DNA of 64,000 nucleotides from Eublepharis macularius (lineage: Eukaryota > Chordata > Lepidosauria > Squamata > Eublepharidae). The notes beneath the pieces are model-generated. The model worked only from the letters and a program-made list of their open reading frames with translations, did not search any database and was not told where the DNA came from. Shown here piece by piece: positions 44,538 to 55,804 of this stretch. Location of the stretch: positions 23,867,232-23,931,231 of the forward strand of contig NC_072794.1 in NCBI RefSeq assembly GCF_028583425.1. Direction: 5' to 3'. How positions within the stretch are numbered: the stretch's first letter is position 1; each line of letters starts with the position of its first letter. Both the position numbers and the translations under genes were made by a program.

Positions 44538-46440
44538 GTAAAGCTAGGATTTCTCCATTTTACAGAGCTTTGGGGAGGGTAAGGAATGTGCAAGTGAAAT
44601 GCAAAGCAGACAAGAGCAAAATGAGAGAAATTCAAAGAGACCAGACAGCCCTCATGTCTTGTAAATAAATCATGGAGTCATAGGGTTGGAAGGAATCCTT
44701 TAGTCCAACACCCTGCACAATGCAGGAAATTCACAAATACCTTCCTCCCCACACAAACCCAGTAACCTTTACTCCATGCCCAGAAGATGGCAAAACACGG
44801 TCAGGATCCCTAGCCAAACTGGCCTGGGGAAAATTGCCATCTGACCCCCAAGGTGGCGATTGAGCATCTAAGAAGGGGCCACAAGAACTAATCACTGATG
44901 TATCTCTTCCTGCCCTTCCTCATGATCTGCCTAGGTTCACAGAATCAGCATTGCTGTCAGATGGCCATCTAGCCTCTGCTTAAAAACCTCCAAAGAAGGT
45001 GAGCCCAGCCCACCACCTTCTGAGGTAGCCTGTTCCCCTGAGGGACCGCTCTAACTGTCAGCATAAAACGCTTTTGACTTAATTTCAACCTGTTGGTTCT
45101 GGTCTGACCTTCTGGGGCAGCAGAAAACAACTCCGCATCATCCTCTATATGATAGCCCTTCGGGTACTTGAAGATGGTTATCATATCACCTCTCAGTCGT
45201 CTCCTTTCCAAACCAAGCATACTGAGCTCCTTTAACCTTTCTTCATAGGACTTGGTCTTCAGACCCCTCACCATCTTCATTTTTCTAGCTCGTGAATTAA
45301 AACACAGAATGGGTCAAAGAAATCCATATTCTGTGATAAGAAATGCTGAATTCTGCAACCTATGTAAACTGTCCAAAGATGCATGTTTTCTCTCATTTCA
45401 TATAAATTAATCTGCAGTTTTTACTGTTTTAATCATTTTTCGGCTACGCCTGCGGAAACTTCAACCTTGGCTAGTGGAAATCTTCATCAGCAACAACTCC
45501 AGCTTTTAAGATTCCACCTGGCATTGCCCACACATTTTCAAGTTTATATTTATAGCCAGAACATTTTTTTTAAATATATGAATGCTTTTCCAGGAAACCA
45601 AATTCTGTATCCAATATAGCACTCAATGGTTTAGGGGAAGCTAAAATAAATCATTGTGCAGCACAATCTGTCCAAGCCAGGGTCCCATTCTCTGAAGCGG
45701 GCTTTCTCTGTTTTAAAATGTCACTCCATACCTATAAAGGTGCTCAGGTGGCATCAATATTAGTCTTGAATGTGATTTCTGAATCTATAGCCCCACAATT
45801 TTACCTCACTATTTACTGGCCCATTTTATTCAGCCTGTCTTCTATTTTGGCCCAAACTGATTGTACAATGACCTTTTTGTGCAATCTGCTTCGTAATTTG
45901 TGCAGGATTTTCTTCTAAACCATATAGTAGAATATGTGGCTTAAGAAAGGTGCTCCACTGGCCCAAAATATTCTGATTATCTAAAAATGTCCTGAGAATT
46001 TAATGATTGCCATCAACAGGGAGACTTGTAGAGTCAAAAGATGACACTGAGAAACGTCTCCAGATCTTCTGGAACAATCTCTGGCTACAGTCACTGAACA
46101 GTTTAGTCTGAACATCTGTTGCTTGTAAACCTGTTCAGGCATTCTGGTTTTGGCTACCTATGATCCACTCAAGATGGACTATCACCATTTTGTGTGGATC
46201 TTCAAGCTTCGGTACGCACAAACACATATCCACAACAAAATCACGGTGACTGCGCATATCACGAGTTGAGTGTTCTCCCAGTATATGAGGCAAGAGTACC
46301 AAAAACATACTGACTGAAAAGGGCTTTTACATTCCCCAAATTTAACATCTCTCAAGAAGTGTCTGTAAGCACCAGAACTAAAACCCACATAAACCACTGG
46401 GAGCTTGCAATATGATCTTTTGTTTTTCTTGACCTTCCAG
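44538..46440 (+). other. FMO: FMO intron 5
   Basis: Contains a minus-strand CR1 end (44664-45292). The remaining 1.1 kb, including an unassigned LINE-like stretch near 45660-45930, shows no clear feature. Confidence 0.8.
44664..45292 (-). mobile_element. CR1 LINE, 3' end including RT C-terminal tail
   Basis: The minus strand reads KSYEERLKELSMLGLERRRL and RGDMITIFKYPKGYHIEDDA. These are the well-known C-terminal CR1 ORF2 residues, followed by the CR1 3' UTR and a terminal ATTCTATGA-like end. It is 5'-truncated, as usual for CR1. Confidence 0.9.
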
Positions 46441-46796
46441 ATTTCTCAGCAGGTATCCAATAGCAGCGGATGATCTACCTAATGCGATAATTTCCGGCAG
46501 GGTGTTAATGAAGCCAAATGTAAACGAGTTCACTGAGAAGGGGGTGATTTTTGAAGATGGCTGCCGAGAGGAAAACATAGATGTCGTGATCTTTGCTACA
46601 GGATACAGCTTTGCCTTCCCCTTCATTGATGAGAGTGTCATTAGCGTTGGGAACAACCAAGTTCCACTGTATAAGTTTGTCTTCCCACCGCATTTGGAAA
46701 GATCTACCCTAGCCATCATAGGACTCCTTCAGCCTTTGGGGGCCATTATGCCAATAGCTGAGCTCCAATCCCGCTGGGCCACAAGAGTCTTCAAGG
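46441..46796 (+). CDS. FMO: FMO coding exon 6
   Basis: The largest internal exon (356 bp), completing codon 276 and running to the first base of codon 395. EENIDVVIFATGYSFAFPF contains FATGY (327-331), the conserved FATGY motif of FMOs and related monooxygenases. FVFPPHLERSTLAIIGLLQP and ELQSRWATRVFKG follow the family closely. The acceptor is TTGACCTTCCAG and the donor AAGG|GTAAGA. An open frame reads 80 bases on into the intron, but the donor and exon length set the end here. Confidence 0.96.
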
Positions 46797-48810
46797 GTAA
46801 GAGAGTATCTGAATGGGCTTTGGAACAGTTTCAGGCAGGTTCACGCGCAGCGGGCTACTTCCTGAGCAGAATTTAGTGACTGCCCCCAAGTGAGATATTT
46901 GCAGGGCTAAGTGGGAAGTGTGGCTCACAGTTTGCACTGGGACACCAAAGGAGTAAGAGTTGAGTCTGTTTAATGTTTGAAGGTGAATTCCAGCTCTACC
47001 ATGTGTGTCTGATTGTTTTCGGTAGCGTTGTTGTTGTTGTTGTTGTTGTATATTGTAAGCTGCCCGAACTATGTTAGAAGCCTGGGGTAAATATCTTTTT
47101 AATACCTAACGTACATATTAACATATGAACCTCAGGGTTCTAGGGTACAGCTGGAAGTTGCTCTTTAACATAGAGAAAAAGGCATAACATGCTCACACAA
47201 GTCCATTCTAAGACTCAAATGAGACAGGATGATTTTTAAGGAGTCGTATTGGGTTCCCCTGATCCATTTCTCATTCCACACATACACTGCAATTGTTGGG
47301 AACTAAGTTCCTAGGTTCTGCAGGAGCCAGATTAAGATTGGAACCATGGTGTGGGAGGAGGAGAGGCTGAATTTGTCCTTCCCCTTCCCCTTTCCCATCC
47401 TGAAATGTTGCTGAGGGTGTTGTTTGCCCTGTTGGGGGCCACACATGCAGCCCCTCAGTGGGTCAAACAACCTTCCCCCAAGGTCCATCTTAGGTCAGGG
47501 AAATGACATGGGAGAGTGGAATGAGAGACAGCTTGGAGGACCCGAGTCATCAAAAATCTTCTCTTCTAGTTTGAGCCTCAGCAGGTTTTGAGAAATGTCA
47601 CAGTCAGGTGAGAAAATCCCTACAATTCCATCACACAGTTGATCATTCCCTTTCATGCATGAACCAGAAAGAATTAATTTTAAAAGAGAGCATGGCCATG
47701 TCCACACATCCTTAAAGGGATGGCCCACTCACCGAACGCTGGCGGCTTTTCTCCTTCACATATTTCCGATTTCAAAGCAGTAGCAGGCAGTTTGGCTTTG
47801 TGGTTTTTTGGCACCTTTTATGAGAATGCAATTTCCCACACTTTCCTGTCTCCCTGTAAAAGCACTAAAAAAATGGAAGCCAAACAGCTTTGAAATCAAA
47901 TTTTTCTGCTTGAGGCCAAATCAGGCAGGAAGAAGCCACTTTAGCCTCCCCCCCTCCCATTTTTGCATTTGGAAATCACCCCCTGGAATTGCTACGGGCT
48001 CCATTGTGAAATGTACGCGTAGCCACAAAAGTAACATGATTTCAACAGGGAGGGAGGCTGAAGCTGCTTCTCCCTTCCTTCTTTGTTTGCAAGCAGACTA
48101 GAGTCAGTGTGTGTATGAGAGGCACAAAACGCCCATTGCACATCTGATGCAAAGTCCTGGTATTGTTTCCCAACAAACGTGAGGATCTTGTAATGTGTAG
48201 ACAAGCCCTGACCTTAGCTGAGTTAATAAGGGGAGCTCAGGAGAGAAGAATCAAAGCCCAAGTCAGGGTAGCTGACTTACCCTCACCATCCCAATCATCT
48301 TTAAGAGCTGAGGGAAATCTCCAGCCTTACTTATGGGCAGGGCTTTTTTTTCTGGGAAAAGAGGTGGTGGAACTCAATGGGTTGCCCTCAGAGAAAATAG
48401 TCACATGGCTGGTGGCCCCGCCCCCTGATCTCCAGACAGAGGGGAGTTTAGATTGCCCTCCGTGCCACTTGGCAGCGCGGAGGTCAATCTAAACTCCCCT
48501 CTGTCTGGAGATCAGGGGGCGGGGCCACCAGCCATGTGACCATTTTCAAGAGGTTCCGGAACTCCATTCCCCTGCGTTCCTGCTGAAAAAAAGCCCTGCT
48601 TATGGGACAGCGAGAGCTTTTCCTGCCTCTGGCCTGTACTTCTTGGGGTGCTGCATTTGTGAGCATCTGTGAGGGAGATCTCCAAAGTTAACAGTTCTGT
48701 TCCTCAGCCCAGTTCACTGTTCAAAACCCTTAATGGGGCGTAATGTTTGCAACTTGCTTCATATTCCTCATCCTGCCCCCAAGCATTACAATTTTTTGGT
48801 TAATTTTCAG
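46797..48810 (+). other. FMO: FMO intron 6
   Basis: Contains a (GTT)n tract (47027-47049), a half copy of the palindromic GGCC...TCCACA element (47698-47760) and a complete hAT-type foldback element (48338-48598). Confidence 0.8.
48338..48598. mobile_element. Foldback hAT element, 261 bp
   Basis: Ends CAGGGCTTTTTTTTCTG and CAGAAAAAAAGCCCTG-type complement lie between exact 8-bp duplications CTTATGGG (48330-48337, 48599-48606). Arms of about 100 bp with CAGACAGAGGGGAGTTTAGA and its complement meet near 48468. A related half lies at about 35024-35100. Confidence 0.88.
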
Positions 48811-48883
48811 GCCTGATCAAGTTGCCTTCAGCTGATATGATGATGGACGACGTTGTTAAGAAGACCAAGAAAAATGAGAAATG
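48811..48883 (+). CDS. FMO: FMO coding exon 7
   Basis: A short 73-bp exon, the standard length for FMO genes, encoding the end of codon 395, residues 396-418 and two bases of codon 419 (LIKLPSADMMMDDVVKKTKK). The LP...MM segment is the expected variable linker. The acceptor is TAATTTTCAG and the donor ATG|GTAAGA. Confidence 0.94.
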
Positions 48884-49534
48884 GTAAGAAACCATTTTCA
48901 TGTATACTCGTGTGGTGTCTCACTTAAAAAAGGGTCTGTACCAGGACCATTTCCTCATGTTCTTAAAATAGTGTGACACTCACCGAATGCTAGCAGCTTC
49001 TTCGTGCAATTTCTGACGTCACCCATTTACAAAACAGATGCTGGAAGTTATGATTCAGGCACGAAAATGTGTCTCCCTTTGAAAACAGATTCAAGAAAGA
49101 GCAAACTGCCTCTCCTTGTCCAAGTCAGTTTCTGTGTTATTCATGCCTTGTTTGGACTCCAAATGCACACAGAGAGGCACAGGAATATCATGGGAGCTTA
49201 ATGACAAATATATCTTTCAGTAGAGCATGCTGCTGGGTGTGGGAACCCATTCCTCAGGAGCTGGCTTTCATAAGCAATTATTTACATTGTGTCCAAACCT
49301 GGTGTGGTGTTGCTTCCCCATGGATTGTTTCCATCGAGCTTCAAAAGCTCAGGAACACACACCTATAAAGGGACTGTGATGATAGAGCCAGGCATGTGTT
49401 TCTTTCTAACATGGACATCACCCAGCCAGGAATGATGGTAGCATTCCTCTGGGATGGGACTTCATCTCTGGAACCACCAATATGGTTCCTTCATCCATAA
49501 CATCCTGGGAAGGAGTAACAAGGAAGCAGTGCTG

Positions 49535-49745
49535 CAGCATACTGGTTAAGTAGCTAGGATGCAAATCAGCACTCTGCTAGTTCGAATCCTACTACTGCCA
49601 TGAACTCTGCTAGTGGCCTTGGGCTAGCCACTCCTGTCAGCCCCAGCTCCTCAGCTGTATTGTGGGGATAATAACACTGACTTTGTTCACCACTCTGAGT
49701 GTGGCACTCATCTGTCCAGAAGGGCGGTATATAAGCACGCTGTTG
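49535..49745 (+). mobile_element. tRNA-derived SINE, diverged
   Basis: GTTAAGTAGCTAGGATGCAA, AGTTCGAATCCTACTACTGC (box B) and AGAAGGGCGGTATATAAGCA mark head and tail. Confidence 0.75.
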
Positions 49746-49910
49746 AATCAGACCATCAGAGAGCACACAAGTAGTACAGGGCATCCTCAACTGGCCATCT
49801 AGTTGGCCAGTGTAAAGTTCAGATTTCAGGGCCTTCAAGGCAATATCCTTCTGGAAACCTGAGCTTGGGAAGGGTGTGAAGCCCAAGTGAGAGCTACTCT
49901 GTCTTTCTGA

Positions 49911-51095
49911 GAGCCAAACTACACGAAACGAATTACACACGTATGGCATGTGAACACACTTACACGTGTTTCCCCTTTGCTTTCCTGTCCTCATGCACAC
50001 CACAGTGTCACTGCACTCGATCCCACTTGATCCCATGCTCAGACTGGCATGGGTTTCTTCTCCATTCCTCCTAGATGAGGGATGGATTCCATGATGCACC
50101 TTCTCTTTGTGCATGCTCAAACCTTCCTCTGCAACTTTTCTGTGAGGGAGAATTGTTTACTCTATTGAACGTATCAAGGCAAAAAATGCACTGGGTTTCC
50201 TGGTGGTGGTGGGTGGCTAAAAACAAGGGGTTCCACACCTCTGCTGAGATCTTGCAGCTTGGCCCACAGGAAAGGGGGCATCTATGCAAAGGGGTGGTGG
50301 GGAATCCCCACTTTCCAACTACCACCCCTGTTCCCAAGAAAGACTCCTCTTTTATTTCCTCTATACGTAAGACCGATCCATCGATGGATCGGAGGACTTT
50401 CCTCCTAGCCCTCCAAGGCTGTCAGGCGGATGCCTGGCACAGGTGTGTGTGTGACTGCACTACACTGCACTGCGCGGTAAACTTTGGGAGACACAGCAGC
50501 AGCATTTCTTGCTGTCAGCTAGAATCACTGTTTCCTGCCTGTTTTCCCTCAGCCACTTCCAATCTTCATTATTCCCTATGGGGAAAACTATGGGGATTAT
50601 CCAGGGGGATGGAGGTGGCATTCTGCAAAAAAGAAAAGAAATGACAACCACTGCAGAAACAGATGGATCATGGCTTCCTCAGGGCCCAATCTCCCTGAAA
50701 CTTGGGGGATCTTTAGAGGACAGTTAGGAGTAGGTACCTTGCAAATTCTGTGGATTTTGCTTGCAAAATGCCACCCCAGCCCCCTAGATAGCTCCCCTAG
50801 TTTTGCTCATAGGGAATAATGGAGATTGGAGGTGGCTGGGGCCCCTTCTTTGGGGGGGGCATAAAATGCCCCCCAAAGTCCAATCTTCATGAAACTTGGG
50901 GAGTCATTAGAGGTCAGTTAGTAGAAGGTCCCCAGGAAGTTTGGTAAAATTCAATCCTAAAATGCCCCCAGGCCCCTGGAAAGCACTGAATCTCATTTTC
51001 CATTGGAAAGAATGGCCAAATTTTACTGAATTTGCTTTGTATTGTTGAGCCGAACTTGCAGAAACTCACATAATTCGTCTCGTGTAGTTTGGCTC
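49911..51095. mobile_element. Long GAGC-TNA family element, 1,185 bp
   Basis: Ends GAGCCAAACTACACGAAACG and the complement CGTCTCGTGTAGTTTGGCTC are near perfect over 25 bp, with TGA on both sides (49908-49910, 51096-51098). The interior is not a simple palindrome. It has direct repeats (CCAATCTCCCTGAAACTTGG near 50688, CCAATCTTCATGAAACTTGG near 50880). The longest open frame (50075-50644) shows no transposase motif. Confidence 0.78.
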
Positions 51096-51157
51096 TGAGC
51101 TATCGACACACTGTGGAGCTTGAGTAATTTGAAACAATTCCTCTCTGGTGTCCTCAG

Positions 51158-51512
51158 GTATGCACCCAGTCAGCACATCTCCCTCCAGGTGCAATATGTC
51201 GATCACATGGACGAACTGGCTTGCCTGTCGGGAGTGAAGCCCAAGCTGCTGAACCTCTTTCTGACCGACCCGAAGCTGGCCTTGAAAGTATTCTTTGGGC
51301 CCTGCTCCCCTGTGCAGTTCCGTCTGCATGGACCCGGGAAGTGGGAAGGAGCCAGAGATGCCATCCTCACCCAGAAAGAGAGGATTGTCAAAGCCACAAA
51401 GACCCGTGCTGTGCAAGGCTGCACTGGTGCTCACGCCATGTCGGTCCCCTGTGTGCTCATCAAAGTGCTTGGCTGTGCTGCCATTTTTGCTTTGCTTCTT
51501 GCCTTTTTGTAA
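51158..51512 (+). CDS. FMO: FMO last coding exon and C-terminal anchor
   Basis: Completes codon 419 and encodes residues 420-536 and a TAA stop. [39 protein letters not shown] and [19 protein letters not shown] are conserved FMO blocks. The tail (about 515-536) is hydrophobic ([19 protein letters not shown]) and should anchor the enzyme in the endoplasmic reticulum membrane. The acceptor is TGGTGTCCTCAG. FGPCSP and AILTQ resemble FMO1 and FMO3 more than FMO5. Confidence 0.96.
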
Positions 51513-52820
51513 ACTGGCTGTGCAGTACCTGGGAAAGAGTTTCTGCAGCTGTCAGCTTTACTTTCTCACATTCACGTTGCTTTCTTCGTGCACAAAGTTG
51601 CCTCTGAATGGAGCTAAAGGGCCAATTCCCATGGTTACAAAGTCCACATGGCAGACTCAGGGACTGTCAACAAATTAGTTCTGAGAGTTCCATCCTGGGA
51701 ACCTAATCCCTAGGAGTATGCAGGTCCCATTTGGATTTGGACTGTGGTGCAGTGAGAGTATGCTTAAGCTTTTCCTATTCCCGCACTTCTTCCGTGCTGA
51801 TTTCCTGACCTGAAAGGGCTTGGGGAGCCAGGACTTTGTTGGGGAAATTTACATGTGTTGAAAGATACATCCGTTTCCCCATTGGGGTGGATAGTGAGTC
51901 TATTTCAGGTCAGGCAAATGGCATTGGGGAAAGATTTAAGTGCCCTATCCATGCTCACTGTGTTGCCGATTCAAATTAGGCCCATACATGCTTCAAGATT
52001 AAGTTCCCAGCATGGAACATATCTTGCACATTTGACCAAAGGTCCAGGTGGCAGCCATGTGAGTCTACCATGTGGATTTTGCAGTGTGTCCCCCATAGAG
52101 TCTTCTATTCCATTTCTTGTCATACAACCCTGACCAGGGCGGCTGCCCAGCGTTATTGGCTGCCAGCCTAGGAATGGATGGTATTTACCCAGTGACAGGA
52201 GAGGTGGACAAAGATGGATGGACTAGTCCTGCCGGCTATGAACAATTTTCTCATGGGCTGTATTGTTGAGGGCCACTGGGCTCAGGGCTTAATTGAGGTT
52301 GGCACTTGTGTGGCAAAACCTCAATTTTTGTTTGGCGGATTTCCAAGTCTGGTCAGCTAAAATTGACCAGCTCCTGCCCTATGTGACCATTGGAATGAAG
52401 CTGTCAGCTGAAAAATGTGTATGTTTATTTTAGGATTGGCCCACAGATGAGGTAAAGATCTGTATCCTCCCCTCAGCAAAGTCTAAAACTTTCTTTCAGC
52501 TTAAGGAGCATTCCCTCCAACTTAAGTAGCTCTTCTATTTGAGGATACATCTGTTAACTCTTTCTCCCCTTATCTAAGAATGGGCTTCTCATATAATCCT
52601 GCATATTAACTTCAGATCACCCCGGAAGGTTTAAATCTGATTGTCTGGGTGCTTGGGTTCTCTACGTGTTGTTTGATCCCATCAGATTCAAGGTCTTGGG
52701 GCTTGCAAGCCTCTGAGAAAGATTAATCTGACTCCCATCTGCATAAACACTGTGGGTTTTGCCTTGCATCGTCACACACATTTTGGATTGCTCTTTGCAA
52801 TAAACCCTTTTCCAGCTTTT
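51513..52820 (+). other. FMO: FMO 3' UTR (inferred)
   Basis: Sequence from the stop to just beyond the first AATAAA. No other repeat or gene is evident, and its length (about 1.3 kb) is plausible. The exact cleavage site is unknown. Confidence 0.6.
52799..52804 (+). terminator. FMO: Candidate FMO poly(A) signal AATAAA
   Basis: The first AATAAA I found after the FMO stop codon, in GCAATAAACCC, about 1.29 kb downstream. Confidence 0.5.
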
Positions 52821-52946
52821 ACTATTATAATTCCATGCATCAATTTTTTTTTTCCAGCATGCATTCCCAAATCCTAATTTCACCTCTGTGCTAGGATAGT
52901 GTAAAGCAAGTATCACAGATGTGGCTGGAAACACAGATGAAAAGTT

Positions 52947-53116
52947 CAAGATGGGGAGCTGTGTTTGTCTGTAGCAGTGGAAAAGAGCAAGAGTCCAGTA
53001 GCACCTATAAGACTAACAAGACTACTACTAAAGAGTCCAGTAGCATCGATAAGACTAATAAGACTACCACTAATTTTGTTAGTTTAATAGGTGCTACTGG
53101 ACTCTTGCTCTTTTCC
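52947..53116. mobile_element. Inverted-dimer repeat, variant copy
   Basis: GAGTCCAGTAGCACCTATAA faces AATAGGTGCTACTGGACTC. The central part is replaced by a partial internal duplication (AAGAGTCCAGTAGCATCGAT), so the hammerhead-like core is missing. Flanks AGATGAAAAGTT (52935-52946) and AGGTGAAAAGTT (53117-53128) differ at one base. Confidence 0.65.
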
Positions 53117-53128
53117 AGGTGAAAAGTT

Positions 53129-55569
53129 GTTGGGCTTGGCCAAAGATTGTGGAGGATGTTTCTGCACCCTAGACTGAGACAGAGCTAGCCTGGCTTCTCA
53201 GCTAAACAATGTCAAAAAGAGAGCTTAGAGACTCAGGATAGAATAGCCTTGGAGAGGTTCAAGAAACAAAGAAGTAACACAATGATATGGCTTATGTAGA
53301 TGAGAAGCTATCTAATCTTTATCAATAGATATTATGTGATGAGGCCCAGGTACAGAAGTGTCTAAGAATGGCAAGAATGTCCAACTTCACAGAAGCATAG
53401 TTCAAAGATGGGGCATAATGACTGAAGGCCAAAAGATATCCATATGTATGTGAAACTTGTAATCACTTATTTTTAATAGACTTTGGCCGTTTCCATAGGG
53501 ACGTCCCACTCATTGAACACTGGCGGCTTTTCCCTATGAATCCAGACATTTCTGTGTACGAAACGATTGCAACCTGTTCGGTTTCTGGTTTTTTGGTGCC
53601 TTTTCTGGGACCGCACTTTCCCACAGTTACTCATAATTGGAAGGTTGATTGTTAATCCATAAAATTTCAGCAGCCTAAACATTGGTTATTGTAAGTCTTT
53701 TATTAGGAAGCTGTCCATACAAGATCTTGTAACATACTAAACATATAAAGGACTACCTTGTGAGAATGTTTTAATGCACTGACATAAATCTGTGTATGCT
53801 TTGCATTTGAACTGCTGGCAATTGTTCATCTTTCCCGTTTCCTTGTACATAAACCATTTCTAAAAGTCTCACAATAGTCTTTGCCTGCCATTCCCTTCAT
53901 AGGCTGGTTATGCTAGCATCCCACCCATTCCTCCAATATACCTTAACTGAAAGATTTCATTTTCCTTTTTTAAAAAGCCATATTAAGTTCTGTACTGAAC
54001 TACTTTTTGCTCTGGAGCCAGTTTGCACACCCCTTCTATAAACACTCAGCTCCTCCTGCCTTGCAAATTAAATAATCTGATGTGAGGGGAGTTTGCCATT
54101 AATTCAGATTGAAAGAAGTGCTGCATTTTGATCCTAATCCCTTCCCCAATCTCTTATCAGGATGGCACATGGCAAGCCTCCCCAGCCCCTAATTTTTGAT
54201 GTACTAACGAGCTATATAAACTAAAGAGTGGAAGGAAAACAAACCTACACATGAATTAATTCTTCATGCTAAAAACAAAAATCCCACATGTAGAAAACTA
54301 GCATGTCAGGAATAAGATAAGTCCTCCTCCTTGACACACTAGATTTCTACATACAGGGTTTCTTTTTAATGGAAGATAATTTAATCATATGGGCTCCCCA
54401 CTGCAGTATGAAGTGGTACAACCCAGACACAACTTCAGGAAATCAGTGCAGACTGAGCATAAGACCCAGAAGGGTTGCTCTGGGCAGCAGAATTTACGTT
54501 CCCAAGCATCTCGCATCTGTATAGCTGATTCCGTCCTACTTATTCCATGAAGTGCACTGGAAAAGTTCAGACAACAGCATGAGATTTGATTTGGGCATGG
54601 ATCCTTGTGGCATTAGAGAATTTCTTCTCTATCTGTAGCAACACCAGGACTCAGTGCGGCAGAGAGAATTTTCACAAGTATTGTTAAGGTAAATTGCCCA
54701 GACTTTGCCTGGTAAATTCCTGCTAATTTTATTTCTTGCTTGCAAGTTCTTTAAGATGGGCAGAATCCTTGAGGAGGAACTCCTGCACAAATCTTACTGA
54801 AATGACATTTCCTAATGGATGGGACCGTATTCTCTCTCTATAACTTTTATTAAATCTGAACTGCTAGGAATTTAAGGAAACCACAAGCAGACTTTCTGAG
54901 CTATCATATTTAAATTAAAAATTCCATTTAGAGTCTCTTATTATGAAATCCCTTTGCAGTGTTACTTGAATCCAAGCCTATTGAAATCACCAGGTTTAAA
55001 TTGTAATATGCAAGTTGTAATATGTAACACTATATAAGATTGCACTGTTAGCTATTTTTCTATTAACATACCCACAAGACACTTGGGTCAGAATTTGGGG
55101 AGAAAGATAATATTTCAGTCTGTGGCTATGTTCAAAACCCAGCACTGCAGAGCACATAAAACGTTCTTGTTTGGCCTATACTGAAAAAAAAGAGTACAGT
55201 TGAATAGATACCCTGGTGTCACTACCTGGTCTTTACTTTTATTCTGGATCAAAACAGTTTGTGGGGATTTAACAATACATGAGAGAACCATAAAGCTTGT
55301 TGTGTTTCTTGGCTACATTTTGAAGAAGGGTTCCCCACAAGCATACAGACGCTGTGGGGAATGGTTTCACTGATGTGGGGGTAAGTGGAAACAGCGCACG
55401 GGTGATGGTGGTGGTATTTCTCTATTTCTGCTGCTTCACATCCACAGAATGCTCCAAATGGAACAGCAAAATTGGGGAAATAACCACCTACTGTTTCCAG
55501 GTAGGAAAATGGTTGGGGGGGCAGGAGCCCTTCCCTCCAGAGTAGCATTTTGAGCCCATTTGGGTTCTC
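53129..55569. other. Intergenic DNA downstream of FMO
   Basis: Apart from a half palindromic element near 53486-53560 (GGCCGTTTCCATAGGGACG), no gene or repeat is recognised. No further FMO exon motif (GxGxSG, FATGY) was seen. Confidence 0.5.
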
Positions 55570-55582
55570 TATTTTTTTACAG

Positions 55583-55791
55583 ATCCAGAGGAGTTAGCCA
55601 TGTTAGTCTGTAGTTGCAAACTAGTAAAGAATCCAGTAGCACCTTTAAGACTAACCAACTTTATTGTAGCATAAGCTTTCGAGAACCACAGTTCTCTTCG
55701 TAAGACGCATCTGACGAAGACAGCTGTGGTTCTCGAAAGCTTATGCTACAATAAAGTCGGTTAGTCTCAAAGGTGCTATTGGACTCTTTAC
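55583..55791. mobile_element. Inverted-dimer repeat with hammerhead-like cores (copy 4)
   Basis: Perfect 13-bp flanks TATTTTTTTACAG (55570-55582, 55792-55804). The left arm is full (ATCCAGAGGAGTTAGCC) and the right arm ends at GGACTCTTTAC. The right core CTGACGA-stem-GAAAGCTTATGCTA is intact. The left core is altered (TTACGA). Confidence 0.8.
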
Positions 55792-55804
55792 TATTTTTTT
55801 ACAG

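Larger units (their letters stand above)
48884..51157 (+). other. FMO: FMO intron 7
   Basis: Contains a half palindromic element (48945-49030), a tRNA-derived SINE (49535-49745) and a 1,185-bp DNA element that ends 62 bp before the last exon. Confidence 0.8.
32227..52820 (+). other. FMO: Flavin-containing monooxygenase gene (coding exons to poly(A))
   Basis: This is the span of the complete FMO coding region plus 3' UTR. The eight coding exons are 32233-32364 (after 6 bases of 5' UTR), 35872-36060, 38739-38901, 40994-41136, 44338-44537, 46441-46796, 48811-48883 and 51158-51512. All introns are GT-AG. Exon sizes 189, 163, 143, 200, 356 and 73 equal those of mammalian FMO1-4 as I recall them. 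The joined frame has no stops and encodes 536 residues against a usual 532-558. A non-coding first exon is expected upstream but not identified. Introns carry SINE, CR1, hAT and palindromic insertions. Which paralogue it is cannot be fixed: residues such as GHHVYP, GLGNSG and FGPCSP lean to FMO3, others to FMO1 or FMO2. Its place beside PRRX1 also suggests FMO3-like. Confidence 0.95.

Noticed and set aside
46797-46876. Extension of FMO exon 6 to a stop at 46876
   Set aside because: The GTAAGA donor at 46797, the canonical 356-bp exon size and the in-phase 73-bp exon at 48811 show this is intron read-through.
50075-50644. 189-codon frame inside the 1.2-kb element as a transposase
   Set aside because: No DDE-type or helix-turn-helix motif is visible, and the same interior has non-coding direct repeats.
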